From assembly GCF_003086295.3 (NCBI RefSeq), contig NC_092043.1:46156884-46220883 (forward strand): DNA of 64,000 bases, written 5' to 3'. This document shows positions 9,954 to 20,270 of this stretch, piece after piece. Source of the DNA: Arachis hypogaea. Taxonomy: Eukaryota > Streptophyta > Magnoliopsida > Fabales > Fabaceae. The position numbers and the translations under genes were made by a program. The first letter of the stretch is position 1; each line of letters starts with the position of its first letter. Under the pieces are notes generated by a model. It saw only the letters and a program-made list of their open reading frames with translations. It did no database searches and had not been told where the DNA came from.

Positions 9954-11357
9954 TCATATACTATCAACGAACTCTCCAATAGAATTGAAAGATGATCCAC
10001 CATCAAGGACAGCATTCCTAGCCATATCTTTCATCTCTTGCAACTTCTTGTGCACAATACTATCTTTCTCCATCAATTTTTTCAGTCCTTTCTCTATCTC
10101 ATCTGCCATTACAACATCACTTCCAGTTCTATATTCCAGTTTTAACTCCAATGCTAATCCAAACTCTTTCACCATCCTAAAAGCATTCAGTTGCTGTTCT
10201 GCATAGATAGGCCATGTCAATATTGGTACCCCAAACCACAAGCTCTCCAAAATAGAGTTCCAACCACAATGCGACACGAAGCCACAAACAGCTTTGTGTG
10301 CAAGAATCTCAATTTGTGGCACCCATTCGCAAATCATTCCCATGCCTTCCATCCATTCTAAGAACCCTTCTGGCAAGGCACTCTCATCATCATTGGCTTT
10401 GTTCGGTGGTGAACGCATAGCCCACAAGAACCTAACTCCACTACGCTGAAGCGCCGTAGCTATTTCCCTTGTTTGGGATGGACTAAAGCTTCCCCTACTC
10501 CCAAAACACAGAAAAACAACAGAAGAAGTTTCTTGGTTATCAAGAAATCTCAATATCATATCATATTGGGTTTGTTCTAACTTTGAGTTTGGATGAGATT
10601 TTGGATTAATCAAAGGACCAATAGCATATATAGGAGGATTTTTCCCATCAGATAATGCATCAATAGCATACTTCTCTATCTCCATAAAAGTGTTAACAAT
10701 GGTACCTTTGGTGTCTATGAACTTCTGCGCTAGCTTGTGACATGGAACGTATCCATCTTTGCTTAAAAGAGCATCAGGTAAAACCATTGAAGGAACAAGA
10801 TTTGAGATACCTGGAATCAGTATATCAGGATCAGAATCATTGAAAACATCCTCCATTCGACGATTGCGGAGAGAAAGCATGAGACTTAGAAATCCTGCAT
10901 TTGATGGCATGTATAAATAAGAAGGGATGCTCAGTTCTCTTCCCACATCAATCAGCGAAGCAAAAACGAAATCTACAACCAACGCAACAGCTGGTTCCGA
11001 CCCAGAATTCGGATAGGATGATAAAATGCTTTGCACAGTTTCTTTGACGTGCGGCGCAAGGTTCTGCAAAAAGGTCAAGACATAGTATAGTGGAGCTTTC
11101 AATAGCAGCTCTGGTGGAAGTGGTTCTATTTCAGGGACGTTGACAAGTTCGATTTGTGATTGTGATGATAAATCTGATTTTATATATGAATCAGAAATGG
11201 AGGTGGTAGTGAGCTTGATGCAGAGGATTGTGATGGAAAGGTGGTTATAACGGTTGATTAGAAGTTTTGCAAATTCAAGAGCTGAAGACAAGTGACCAAT
11301 TCCTGGTGAAGGAATGAAGATCAATTTTGCTTTGTTATTCAGCTCAGTGTCATCCAT
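9954..11357 (-). CDS. UDP-glycosyltransferase, UGT71-like (family 1, intact)
   Basis: A 467-residue, single-exon enzyme expected to transfer a sugar from a UDP-sugar to a small hydroxylated acceptor in the cytosol. The start is the ATG at 11357 (MDDTELNN); an in-frame TTG upstream is not needed. Seen: catalytic His22 in SPGIGHL, partner Asp129 in VVDF, the group-typical FLCFGSRGSF, and a complete 44-residue PSPG donor-binding box at about 345-388 with HCGWNS and ending AEQ. Inside the box, the usual AIGGF is AVCGF, an unusual Cys. The C-terminus stops at VDSI, a few residues before the paralogue's ending, owing to inserted DNA. First of a tandem UGT set. The acceptor (flavonoid, terpenoid, phenolic or hormone) cannot be told from sequence. 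Confidence 0.9.
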   Translation of the reverse strand: MDDTELNNKAKLIFIPSPGIGHLSSALEFAKLLINRYNHLSITILCIKLTTTSISDSYIKSDLSSQSQIELVNVPEIEPLPPELLLKAPLYYVLTFLQNLAPHVKETVQSILSSYPNSGSEPAVALVVDFVFASLIDVGRELSIPSYLYMPSNAGFLSLMLSLRNRRMEDVFNDSDPDILIPGISNLVPSMVLPDALLSKDGYVPCHKLAQKFIDTKGTIVNTFMEIEKYAIDALSDGKNPPIYAIGPLINPKSHPNSKLEQTQYDMILRFLDNQETSSVVFLCFGSRGSFSPSQTREIATALQRSGVRFLWAMRSPPNKANDDESALPEGFLEWMEGMGMICEWVPQIEILAHKAVCGFVSHCGWNSILESLWFGVPILTWPIYAEQQLNAFRMVKEFGLALELKLEYRTGSDVVMADEIEKGLKKLMEKDSIVHKKLQEMKDMARNAVLDGGSSFNSIGEFVDSI

Positions 11358-12162
11358 GTTCTTTGTTCTTCTTAGTCTTTTAGGCTTCTGCAACAATTAA
11401 AATGCATGAGGAATTTAAAAACAATAATTACAAAGTTCTCAACAAGAACACGGAACTAGATGAGGCTATGGATGATGCGGTGGCCTTGTTTTTCAATAAT
11501 CTTCTAGATGCCGAGTGTATCAATGTAGGGTCTAATTCATAATGGAAATATAAAATTAAATTGCAGGCTGCAGGGACTCAAACATTACACTTTCAAAAAT
11601 GATTTATTTATAGGTAGTTGTTTATTGTTTAAGATAGATAGATATCAATCACACGATAACCTACCAGGATTTTTTTTTCTTAAGAAAATAGTGCATATCA
11701 AAAGTCTGACCCTGGTAGCAATTTGCATACTTGATAACATTGTACTATCTGTTTGTTTATTTATTTATAATATATTAAATCTTAATATATACCAAGTCAA
11801 ACCAATAATACTATAGATGCGATTGGCTCTCAACAACTCAATAGTTAATAGCAAAATACAAAAGGGCACATTGTAATTTGTAATTTTCCACTAATGCTAA
11901 TAAGTATGACTTAGTGCTAATGCTAATAGCATCATTATCATAGAGGTTTAATCAACATTAAAATAGAGCATATGGGAATAGAAAGATCTGGCAACAGTTT
12001 AAGAAAAATTGATAGACCAACTACAATAATTTAATTTTCTACTTATATTATATTAGTCAGAAAATTCTCTACCACACTAATTTATTCATTGGTTCTAAGA
12101 AAGGAAAACTATATTCATGAAACACTACAGAATAGTTATAAATTGCTACCTACAATATCCTC
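11358..12162. other. Intergenic region between UGT copies
   Basis: About 800 bases of A/T-rich sequence holding the promoter side of the 9954-11357 gene and the 3' flank of the next UGT. Only short chance frames. The block at 12084-12160 is conserved with the other UGT 3' flanks, supporting tandem duplication. Confidence 0.6.
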
Positions 12163-13582
12163 AATTAGTTCTTCAACAGAATTCAAAGAAGAGCACCATT
12201 AAGGACAGCTTTTCCAGCCATATCCTTCATCTATTTCACCTTCTTGTGCACCACACTATCTTTGTCCATCAACTGTTTCAGCCCCTTTTCAATTTCGTTT
12301 GCCATTACAACATCACTATCAGTTCTATAATCCAGTTTTAATTCCAATGCTAATCCAAATTCCTTAACCATCAGAGAAGCATTCAGTTGCTGTTTTGCAT
12401 AGATAGGCCATGTCAATATTGGCACCCCAAACCACAAGCTCTCCAAAATAGAGTTCCAACCACAATGCGACACAAACACGGCACTTGCTTTGTGAGCGAG
12501 AATCTCCACTTGGGGAGACCACTCACAGATCATTCCCCTACCTTCCATCCATTCTAAGAACCCTTCTGGAAAGTTACTCTTGTCGTTGACCTTGGTCAGT
12601 TGTGGAGAGCGCATAGCCCACATTGGCGCAGAATACATAGTCCACAAGAACCTATCTCCACAATGCTGAAGTGCCAGTGCTATTTCTCTTGTTTGATATG
12701 GACCAAAGCTTCCTCTACTCCCAAAACAGAAAAATAACAGAACATGATGGCTGCTCATCAAGCCATTTCAGTATACTACCACATTGTGCTTGGTCTACAT
12801 TTGAGTTAGGATGACCTTTGAGATCAATCAAAGGACCAATGGCATAGATAGGAGGGGTTTGACTTTTAGATAATGCATCAATAGAATGCTGCTCGATCTC
12901 GGAAAAAGTGTTAATGATCCCTTTGGAGCCTTTGAAACTTTGAGCAAGCTTATAACATGCAACATATCCACCATCTTTGTTTAAAAGAGCATCAGTTAAA
13001 ACCGCTGAAGGAACTAGTTTGGAGATACCTGGAATCAACAAATCAGGATCAGAATCGTTGAACACATCCTCGACTCAACAGGTTTGGAGGGAAATCATGA
13101 GACTGAGAAATCCTGCATTTGTTGGCATGAGCAAATAAGAAGGGATGCTAAACTCTTTTCCTACATCAATCATGGAAGTGCATATAAAATCTACGAACAA
13201 AGCAACCACTGGTTTCGAATTAGAGTTTGGATAGGAAGATAGAATGCTCTGCACTGTGTCTTTGACTTGTGGCACAAGGCTTTACATGAATGTCCAGAGT
13301 CCAGCCATAATATAATGGAGATTTCAGAAGTAGCTCATGTGGAGGTAGTTCTACTTCGGGGGCATCAATGTGTTTGATATGTTGTTGTGATGAAAAAACT
13401 GATTTGATGTATGAATCAGAAGAGGGAGTTGATGAGAGCTTCATGGAAAGGACTGTAATGGAAAGGTGATTACAATGGTTGATTAGGAGTTTTGCAAATT
13501 CAAGAGCCAAGGATAATTGGTGAATACCCGGTGAGGGAATGAAGATTGGCTTATCTTGCTTGTTCATCTCAGTTTCCACCAT
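12163..13582 (-). pseudogene. UDP-glycosyltransferase, UGT71-like, broken
   Basis: Aligns along its length with the two flanking intact UGTs but has at least four lesions: a frame shift near 13270, an in-frame TGA at about 13078-13076, a frame shift near 12720-12760 in the FCFGSRG region, and a stop at 12233-12231 before the last residues. The N-terminus begins MVETEMNK at 13582. The His motif reads SPGIHQL rather than SPGIGHL. A small duplication inserts TMYSAPMW before AMRSP. The PSPG box is largely kept (EWSPQVEILAHKAS... HCGWNS). Same orientation as its neighbours, so this is a dead member of the tandem cluster. Confidence 0.9.
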
Positions 13583-14218
13583 TTTCTTTGTTCGTTTGAT
13601 GGGGGTCAACTAGGACTTCTGTAAGCTGCAAGGACATAAGTAATAAAAAAAATGAAGTTATTTTCAATACTGAGAACATAATTAAACCAGTATTATTATG
13701 AGTGATCATTTTTTAAGAACATTTCTTGATGCTTTGCATGTGATCTGAAGTTATAATTGAAGCACTGATAATATAAAATCAACTGGCAGCTTGCTAAGAA
13801 CTAAATTTTATTTTTAAAATATGATTTATTTGAAGGCATATCGTTTAGAATAGTTATCAATCACATGAAAAAGAACAAGAATGAGAGACACGAAGAAATA
13901 GGCACCCACGAATTCAGGGAATTTGTGGTTTTTGCTTGAAATCTAAGTGAGTACATTTCAATTAAAAAATGTTGATCAGTATTTTGTATGACTTATGCCA
14001 ATCTCAATTTTTCCATTAATTGAGGTTGATAATGTGAATAAATGAGTTCGATATTACAAGAAAAAGAAAAATTTGGAAAGAAAAGTCAGAGTTCTTTAAG
14101 CAAACATTGAAAAAGAAACTGATAGAATTTCACATTTCAATATAAAACTTGTCAACATCTCTCTATTCACGAATCTAAGGAAGCGCAATATTTCACCTAT
14201 GAAATGCAACAATTGTTT
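13583..14218. other. Intergenic region between UGT copies
   Basis: About 635 A/T-rich bases with no gene: the former promoter side of the broken UGT and the 3' flank of the next. The block at 14164-14218 is shared with the other UGT 3' flanks. Confidence 0.6.
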
Positions 14219-15661
14219 TCAGTAGCTACCTAACATATTATCAATTAGTTCTCCAGCAGAATTAAAAGAAGATCCACCATTGAGGAGAGCCTTCCTAGCC
14301 ATCTCTTTCATCTCTTTCACCTTCTTGTGCACAACATTATCTCTGTCCATCAATTGTTTCAACCCATTCTCTATCTCATTTGCCGTTACAACATCATTAC
14401 TACCAAATCTATAATCCAATGTTAGCTCAATTGCTAATCCAAATTCCTTAACCATCCTAAAAGCATTAAGATGTTGTTCTGCATAAATAGGCCATGTCAA
14501 TATTGGCACCCCAAACCACAAGCTCTCCAAAATAGAGTTCCAACCACAATGTGAAACAAACCCACCAATTGCTTTGTGAGCAAGAACCTCCACCTGTGGC
14601 GCCCACTCGCAAATCATTCCCTTCCCTTCCATCCATTCCAAGAACCCTTCCGGCAAGGCGCTCTCCTCGTCGATAACTTTGTCCGGTGGCGAACGCATAG
14701 CCCACAAGAACCTAACTCCGGTATGACGAAGCGCCATCCCTATTTCCCTTGTTTGGGATGGACCAAAGCTTCCTCTACTCCCAAAACACAAAAACACAAC
14801 AGAACAATCTGGCTGCAGATCAAGCCATTTCATAATCTTTTCATGGAGATTTTGATCTAAATTCGGGTTTTGCTGTCCTTTGAGATTAATCAAAGGACCA
14901 ACAGCAAAAATAGGAGGATTTCTTTTTCTTCCTCCATCTGATAATAATGCATCAATAGCATAATTCTCCAACTCTGAAAAAGTATTAACAATAATTCCTT
15001 TGGTGTCTCTGAACCTCTGAGCACACTTATAATACCCAACAAATCCACCATCACTGTTAAAAGAAGCATCAGGTAAAACCCTAGAAGGAGCTGGAATTGA
15101 AATACCTTGAATCAACAAATCAGGATCAGAATAATTGAAAACATCATCAATTTGACGTTCAAGAATGGAAAACATGTACCCTAAGAACCCAGCATTTGAA
15201 GTCATGTAGATATAAGAAGGTATGCCAAGTTCAATTCCCACATCAACCATTGAAACACAGAAGAAATCAAGAACCAAAGTAAAGAGTGGCTTTGATTCAT
15301 CAGAGTTGGAAGAATATGAAGAGAGAATGGTTTGGATTGCTGACTTGACGTGGGGTATGAGGGAGTCGATGAAGGTCACGACGTAGAGTTCACGCGCCTT
15401 CAGTAGGAGTTGCTGTGATGATGGAGGTTCTGGAGTTTCAGGGAGAGGAATGAGTTGGATTTGAGGGTGCGAAGAGGTGAGTGAAGGTGGCGAGGGAGAA
15501 AATGGGAATTTACTAGTGAAAACGGTTATGGAAATGTTGTTGAAACGGTTGACAAGGAGGTTGGCGAATTCGAGGATAGAAGGTAAGTGGCCAGCACCAG
15601 GAACAGGAATGAACATAAGATGTGCCATCTTCCTCTTCTTCATCTTGATGTCCTCTGCCAT
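14219..15661 (-). CDS. UDP-glycosyltransferase, UGT71-like (family 1, intact)
   Basis: A single-exon, 480-residue enzyme from a clear ATG at 15661 (MAEDIKMKKRK). Expected to glycosylate a small hydroxylated metabolite with a UDP-sugar in the cytosol. Seen: catalytic His25 in VPGAGHL, Asp132 in LVLDFF, FLCFGSRGSFGPSQTREI, and a complete PSPG box at about 353-396 with AIGGFVSHCGWNS and WPIYAEQ, where the Gln last in the box suggests UDP-glucose. The loop SDGGRKRN is longer than in its paralogues. The 5' leader is A/G-rich on the coding strand, and about 60-95 bases upstream lies a strong G-run tract on the opposite strand. The best candidate in the cluster for a working enzyme; the acceptor is unknown. 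Confidence 0.93.
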   Translation of the reverse strand: MAEDIKMKKRKMAHLMFIPVPGAGHLPSILEFANLLVNRFNNISITVFTSKFPFSPSPPSLTSSHPQIQLIPLPETPEPPSSQQLLLKARELYVVTFIDSLIPHVKSAIQTILSSYSSNSDESKPLFTLVLDFFCVSMVDVGIELGIPSYIYMTSNAGFLGYMFSILERQIDDVFNYSDPDLLIQGISIPAPSRVLPDASFNSDGGFVGYYKCAQRFRDTKGIIVNTFSELENYAIDALLSDGGRKRNPPIFAVGPLINLKGQQNPNLDQNLHEKIMKWLDLQPDCSVVFLCFGSRGSFGPSQTREIGMALRHTGVRFLWAMRSPPDKVIDEESALPEGFLEWMEGKGMICEWAPQVEVLAHKAIGGFVSHCGWNSILESLWFGVPILTWPIYAEQHLNAFRMVKEFGLAIELTLDYRFGSNDVVTANEIENGLKQLMDRDNVVHKKVKEMKEMARKALLNGGSSFNSAGELIDNMLGSY

Positions 15662-16158
15662 TTCTTTCTTTTCTTTTTCTTCTGTTTTTTTTTAACCAAT
15701 TATTTCTTAAAGATAAGAGGGGGAGGGGGAGGGGGAGGGGAAGGGGAAGGCGAGGGATTCTATTGGATAATTCTCTATGATCTACAAAACAAGTGTTTGT
15801 GTGGAAAATTGATCTTTTCCATTTTTTTGTTATTGGAGAGAATAAAATGTAATCTACTACCTTTAATTTTATAAGTAGAATTACAAATAAATGAGAGAGA
15901 AAATGCAATAAAAGATTGGATACTATCCAATTTTTTTCCACAGAAAAAGATCCATTCCCGTTTGTGTGAGGGTGAATACTACAATGCCTATACATTGTAT
16001 CTAAATTACTAAAAAGGATAAATAAATAATATTTAATAAATTTTATATGATTTATTTTTTATTTTAAATATTTTATTTTTTATTTTAAAAGGTAAGTTAC
16101 GCAATTTAGGCACTATAATAAAACACCACAGAACTCACCTTGTGTGAAAAAGAAGGAA
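15662..16158. other. Promoter side of the 14219-15661 UGT
   Basis: No gene. Contains the pyrimidine tract next to the start codon, the G-run tract (15717-15757) and A/T-rich DNA up to the 9-bp duplication of the neighbouring Mutator-like element. Confidence 0.6.
15717..15757 (+). promoter_or_regulatory. G-run tract (potential G-quadruplex / GGGGGA microsatellite)
   Basis: The plus strand has five consecutive runs of 4-5 G separated by one or two A, followed by shorter runs. This exceeds the four runs of three G needed for a quadruplex. It lies about 60-95 bases upstream of the UGT start codon, on the template strand, so the transcript would carry a CCCCCT-rich tract if it is within the 5' UTR. 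Confidence 0.75.
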
Positions 16159-16167
16159 GAGTAGTGT
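16159..16167. repeat. Target-site duplication, left (GAGTAGTGT)
   Basis: Matches GTGTAGTGT at 20034-20042 in 8 of 9 bases; a 9-bp duplication is the Mutator superfamily norm. Confidence 0.6.
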
Positions 16168-16320
16168 CGGAATTTTTTTAATAAATAAAAAATATTTTAT
16201 TTATTAAAATATATAATTTGTAGTATTTTTACGAATTTATCATATTTCTTATCTCGTTTACAAAATTAAGAATACACGTATTTCATTTATATCATAAACG
16301 AGATAAGGCACAAAATGGGA
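16168..16320 (+). repeat. Left terminal inverted repeat of the MULE
   Basis: About 150 bases matching the reverse complement of 19871-20033. Just inside (16335-16430) ATCTCGTTTAC/GTAAACGAGAT motifs recur, several as imperfect palindromes. Confidence 0.8.
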
Positions 16321-16536
16321 GATGTGCATATTTCGTTTACCGTGTAAACGAGATACGTGTATTTTTATTATATTTACACTGCAAACGAGATACGTGAAGA
16401 TCTATGACGTTTATAGTGTAAACGAGATATGTTCCAACAAATTGTTCAACAGGTATAAAAGGATGCGCAACCTTTTATATTCTCCACAAATATTTTACTT
16501 CTTCTCTTCTATTTTTCTTCCGAAAAATAAGCCAAA

Positions 16537-17872
16537 ATGTCTAGTAGTAGTGGATATATGATTGTAAGTGTGTATCCTAATTGCCATATGAGAAACAGTG
16601 ATACTGGCGGTGATATTTGAGTGTGAGAATCTCATTCTGTTATGCACCCAGCGAGTAAATTTTTTTGTATGAGCTGAAGAGTCTAATATTGAGTAGTGTT
16701 TGTGGTAGCGGGAGAAAAGAGATCAGAAGGGTGGGGTATAGGTTGCTAGCACCGATGAAAAATTGAGTTTTTTGGTTTCGTCTATTTTGACTCAATAGCG
16801 ACAAGCATGTGTGCTTCATGTTTGATATCCATGGGAAAACCATAGCAAAACAAGTGATGGAGTTTTCTACGGAAGTAAGTGATGTTGGTGGCGGTGGATC
16901 TGGCCACTCAAATTTTGTATAGGATGACCCACCTCTTGCACCACCACCACAACAAGTTGCTAGTTCAATGGAAGATATGGACGTTGATGGTGATGACTCC
17001 GACGAGGAGTATGTTGTGGATAGCAACGATAGTGGTTCTTCTGAAGATGATGAGGAGGAGGAGTTTGTACTAGAGACGTCGGTTGAGGCATCAATTCAGT
17101 ATCTTCTACTTGCCCCTCACCCAATTTTAGCCTTATCAGTTGTATCCAGTCACTATCATACATTGGATCTAGATGCGATGCACGAGAAAATTCCATTTTC
17201 CAACACTGATGAAGATGATTACAACTTAGACAATGGTGTAGAGTTTCGGGTTGGCCACAGATTAAAAAACAGAGATGTAGTAATGTAGGGTGTGAAGAAT
17301 TATAGTATTCGCAGAAGTACTGAGTACCGAATTGTGGAGTCGGATCGATTAAAGTACCATGTGCAATCCCAATGGCTAATAGCTGCTATTGAGAAGAACA
17401 AAGAGAGAATCTCGAAGATACGTATTACTCACTGCGAAAGACGGGATTCAGTATTTGTGGTTGATGAGTTAAAGCCTTTTCAGGGTTGGTCGCAAAGTTC
17501 ATTCCGTGCTCGGTTGATGGCGGACACGTGTGACTGTGGCCTTTTTCCGTCACTCCATTTCCCATGTCGTCATGAACTTGCCGCCTGTGCCGCCGCAAGT
17601 GTTGAATGGGGTCTTTACGTGCATCCGGTGTACAGGTAGGAGACTATGTTCAAGGTATATGAGGCAGAGTTTCCACTTATACCAAGCGAGAAGCTTTTGC
17701 CAGAGTGGTATGGGACATGACTGCGTCCTAATCCAGCCATGCACAGGAAGTCTACTGAAAAATCTATTTTCACCAGATTTCGTAAGAGATAGATGAGGGT
17801 GAGCACCAAGAGAAGAGGTGTGATCTATGGAGACAAACCGGGCATATCCGAAGAGGCTGTCCAAACCAACCT
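16537..17872 (+). pseudogene. MuDR-type transposase, internally deleted
   Basis: Begins at the ATG at 16537 (MSSSSGYMI), with early stops near 16617 and 16770. An N-terminal MuDR-like segment includes FMFDIHGKT and an acidic linker (DGDDSDEEYVV). The MuDR DNA-binding domain follows (VGHRLKNRDVVM, VKNYSIRRSTEYRIVESD). The frame then jumps straight into the C-terminus: a SWIM zinc finger (CDCGLFPSLHFPCRHELAAC) at about 17530-17590, and a degraded MKVYE/WYGT-type tail to about 17870. The central MULE DDE domain (about 250 residues) is missing, so it cannot catalyse transposition. Stops also occur at 17286-17288 and near 17718. Confidence 0.85.
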
Positions 17873-18229
17873 ACAAATGAGGTTTAGCTTAGTGTCGCCA
17901 CTTTGTTTGTCGTTATTTGCGGTTGTTGTTTGGGTAGTTTCTTTTATTGTTCACTTTGTTCTATTTTTACTTAGCCTATTTTGTACTTGAATGTTATGTG
18001 ATGTGTGTTTAGTTTGATTATTTTGTACGTGAATACTATTTTCTTTGTTTACGTCGTTTATATTGTACATGAATTTTCTAAAATTTAAAATTCAATACAA
18101 TAACACATTTACATAAAACATAAATAGTGTGTCACAACTAAATACCAGAGATAGCACAAGTTACATCAACGATGCATACAAACTTAAATAGCGTTCTAAA
18201 ATACAACACTAATAACATATGAAATAATA
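17873..18229. other. Spacer inside the MULE
   Basis: Between the end of the transposase remnant and the tail of the oppositely oriented mobile-domain ORF. T-rich with GTTTATTTTGTAC-like repeats; no coding frame that I recognise. Confidence 0.5.
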
Positions 18230-19320
18230 AAATACAACACTAATAGCAACACCATCGGTGCTGATCACCCAGGTAATGCAGGCGATGTCCGATGTCACAT
18301 GATGGAGGCTGTGCCTGTCGGTGAGGTCTGCTAGGACGTGGGTCTGAAGGAGGCTATGGGTGATGAGAGGGATCGTGTAACGGAGGTGGTGGCTATGATG
18401 GCAGTGGATGTTGAGGGACAACGTAACTATTCAAGTAAGGCACATAGGCATACGGATGGGGCTGATACTGAGGCTGACCAGGTGGACAGCATGGTAGTGT
18501 CGGCATTAGCTAGGATGCCGTCATCAAGAGACCATAGTCCATCGATGGCAATATCGCATATTGAGCACCGGGTCAAAGATGTGTGCCGTATGAAGAGTCA
18601 GACCCTGGTGAAATGTATAGTACCCACACTGAGGTAGACATAGGAGCAGACGAATGCTGATGTATATGCCTATGCTCTGCTCCTTGCCTGTACGGAATTG
18701 CTCCGCAATGCGTTGCATCATATGCTGGTCGGTGGTATGAATCTGGAATATATCCTCAAACTGGATCTCCTCGACCATCGATGCCTCGTGATGATTGTTA
18801 GATGCCTTGAGGTCATGCCATCTAGGCAGGGCAGTATCCCAATCATCCCGACCTTCTTGTGAATGTGACCTCGATGGTAGTGGTGGTGGAGGTGGAGGAG
18901 AGTGGTGGTGGTGGTGGAGGTGGTGAGTCATCCTGGTCTAATGGCATATCACTGTGCTCCTCCTGTTGGTGATACTCAGCCTCCTCCTTAGACTCCACGT
19001 CGAAGCGCTCCAAGTAGCCGCTCCACCAACTCCCAACTCTCGGTCCCGTACCATGTGTAGAAATCACGGAAGCACCTATCCACTAGCCCTTTGTGCGCGC
19101 GTAGCCCGAGGTGGTACGCAACGTCCTACAGAGTGATGGTGCACTTACCCCATGGCAGGTGAAAAGTGTGGGTCTTAGGATGCCAGCGCTCAACGAATTC
19201 CATAATTAGAGAGTTGTCAAACACGAAGTTCCTGAGTAGCACTGTGTCGCCAAATTCAACCTCCATCAAGTAAAGAATAATGGCATCTAGTGGTAAGGGT
19301 GTGTGACTCACTCGCCTAAG
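18230..19320 (-). pseudogene. Plant mobile domain (PMD) protein, degraded
   Basis: Minus-strand frames beginning near 19311 read SHTPLPLDAIILYLMEVEFGDTV, FVFDNSLIMEFVERW and THTFHLPWGKCTITL. From memory these are hallmarks of the N-terminal part of the plant mobile domain (aminotransferase-like, PF10536). A TAG at about 19128-19126 interrupts it, then DVAYHLG and RDFYTWYGTG continue the domain. The rest is truncated and shifts into a His/Pro-rich tail down to about 18230. PMD genes are often carried by MULEs and retroelements; host members act in silencing and genome stability. Multiple stops make this copy non-functional. Confidence 0.75.
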
Positions 19321-19870
19321 GAAAAGCAGATTAGACCTCTGATAAAAAATAAAAACCTTAATAAGAATCTATAAAGCTATCAAAGTTAACAAAAAAAAAC
19401 TTCCAATAAACATTTACATAACAAATTAATTTATATAACTTATAAATAAATTAATTTAACATAAAACTAAAAACATTTTACTTAATAAACTAATTTAAAT
19501 AAAAATATTTACTTAAATAATTAGTAACTAAATTAATAAATATCTAATTAATAAATTAATTTAAATAAAAACATTGTATTAAATAATTAATAACTAAATT
19601 AATGAACAACGAGTTAATAAACCAATTTAAATAAAGATATTTATTAATAACAAAATTAATAAACATCTAGTTAACAACTTAATTTAAATAAAAATTAAAT
19701 TAAATTAATATTTACTCAACAAATTATTTTTACTAATATCTAAAATCATACCATATCAGTTAACACTTGCTATCAATACATTCATCTACTTAATATATAT
19801 TGTATACTAATTCTATAAAAGTACTCTAAGATATTACATAACACGTGTATAAACGCGTGATACAACCACA
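19321..19870. other. A/T-rich segment inside the MULE
   Basis: About 550 bases dominated by AATTTAAATAAA/TTAATAAAC units that recur irregularly; no gene. Confidence 0.55.
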
Positions 19871-20033
19871 TCGTTTTATGCTTTATCTCGTTTATAGTGT
19901 AAACGAGATATGTGTATTCTTATTACATTTATACCGTAAACGAGATAAGACATATAATGAATTTTCGTAAAAATACTACAAATTATATATTTTGATAAAT
20001 AAAACATTTGTTATTTATTTAAAAAAATCAATG
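19871..20033 (-). repeat. Right terminal inverted repeat of the MULE
   Basis: Reverse complement matches 16168-16320, ending in the 9-bp target duplication (20034-20042). Confidence 0.8.
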
Positions 20034-20261
20034 GTGTAGTGTGTATAATTTATTTTAATAAATAATATAAATAAATGAGATATTCATCAATAAAAAATAT
20101 CTCTAATTATCTATAAAAATGAATCCTCATTTTCTTATTATTTTTCTTCTTCGTTGTAACATAGTCTTTGTCTATTTACAAAATTTGTTGTTCTTTACCA
20201 TGAGTTTTAAATATTACTAATTTTTTTCTTTTAAATGAGTGCATCTGAAAGAAAGAAAATA

Positions 20262-20270
20262 CAGTAAGTT
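20262..20270. repeat. Target-site duplication, left (CAGTAAGTT)
   Basis: Pairs with CAATAAGTT at 21637-21645, 8 of 9 identical. Confidence 0.7.

Larger units (their letters stand above)
16168..20033 (+). mobile_element. Mutator-like element (MULE) with MuDR remnant and plant mobile domain ORF
   Basis: About 3.9 kb bounded by inverted repeats (16168-16320 and 19871-20033) that share TTTTATTTAT, AATATATAATTTGTAGTATT and CTTATCTCGTTTAC, and by a 9-bp target duplication with one mismatch. Inside, a plus-strand MuDR-type transposase lacks its catalytic core, and a minus-strand plant mobile domain ORF fills the other half. Subterminal regions carry repeated TGTAAACGAGATA motifs. With no complete transposase, it would need help in trans. 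Confidence 0.85.

Noticed and set aside
11358..11396. N-terminal extension of the first UGT to 11396
   Set aside because: It starts with TTG; the ATG at 11357 gives the usual family N-terminus.
15513..15995. 160-codon minus-strand ORF overlapping the UGT start
   Set aside because: Out-of-frame shadow across the UGT N-terminus and the C-rich tract; no recognisable domain.
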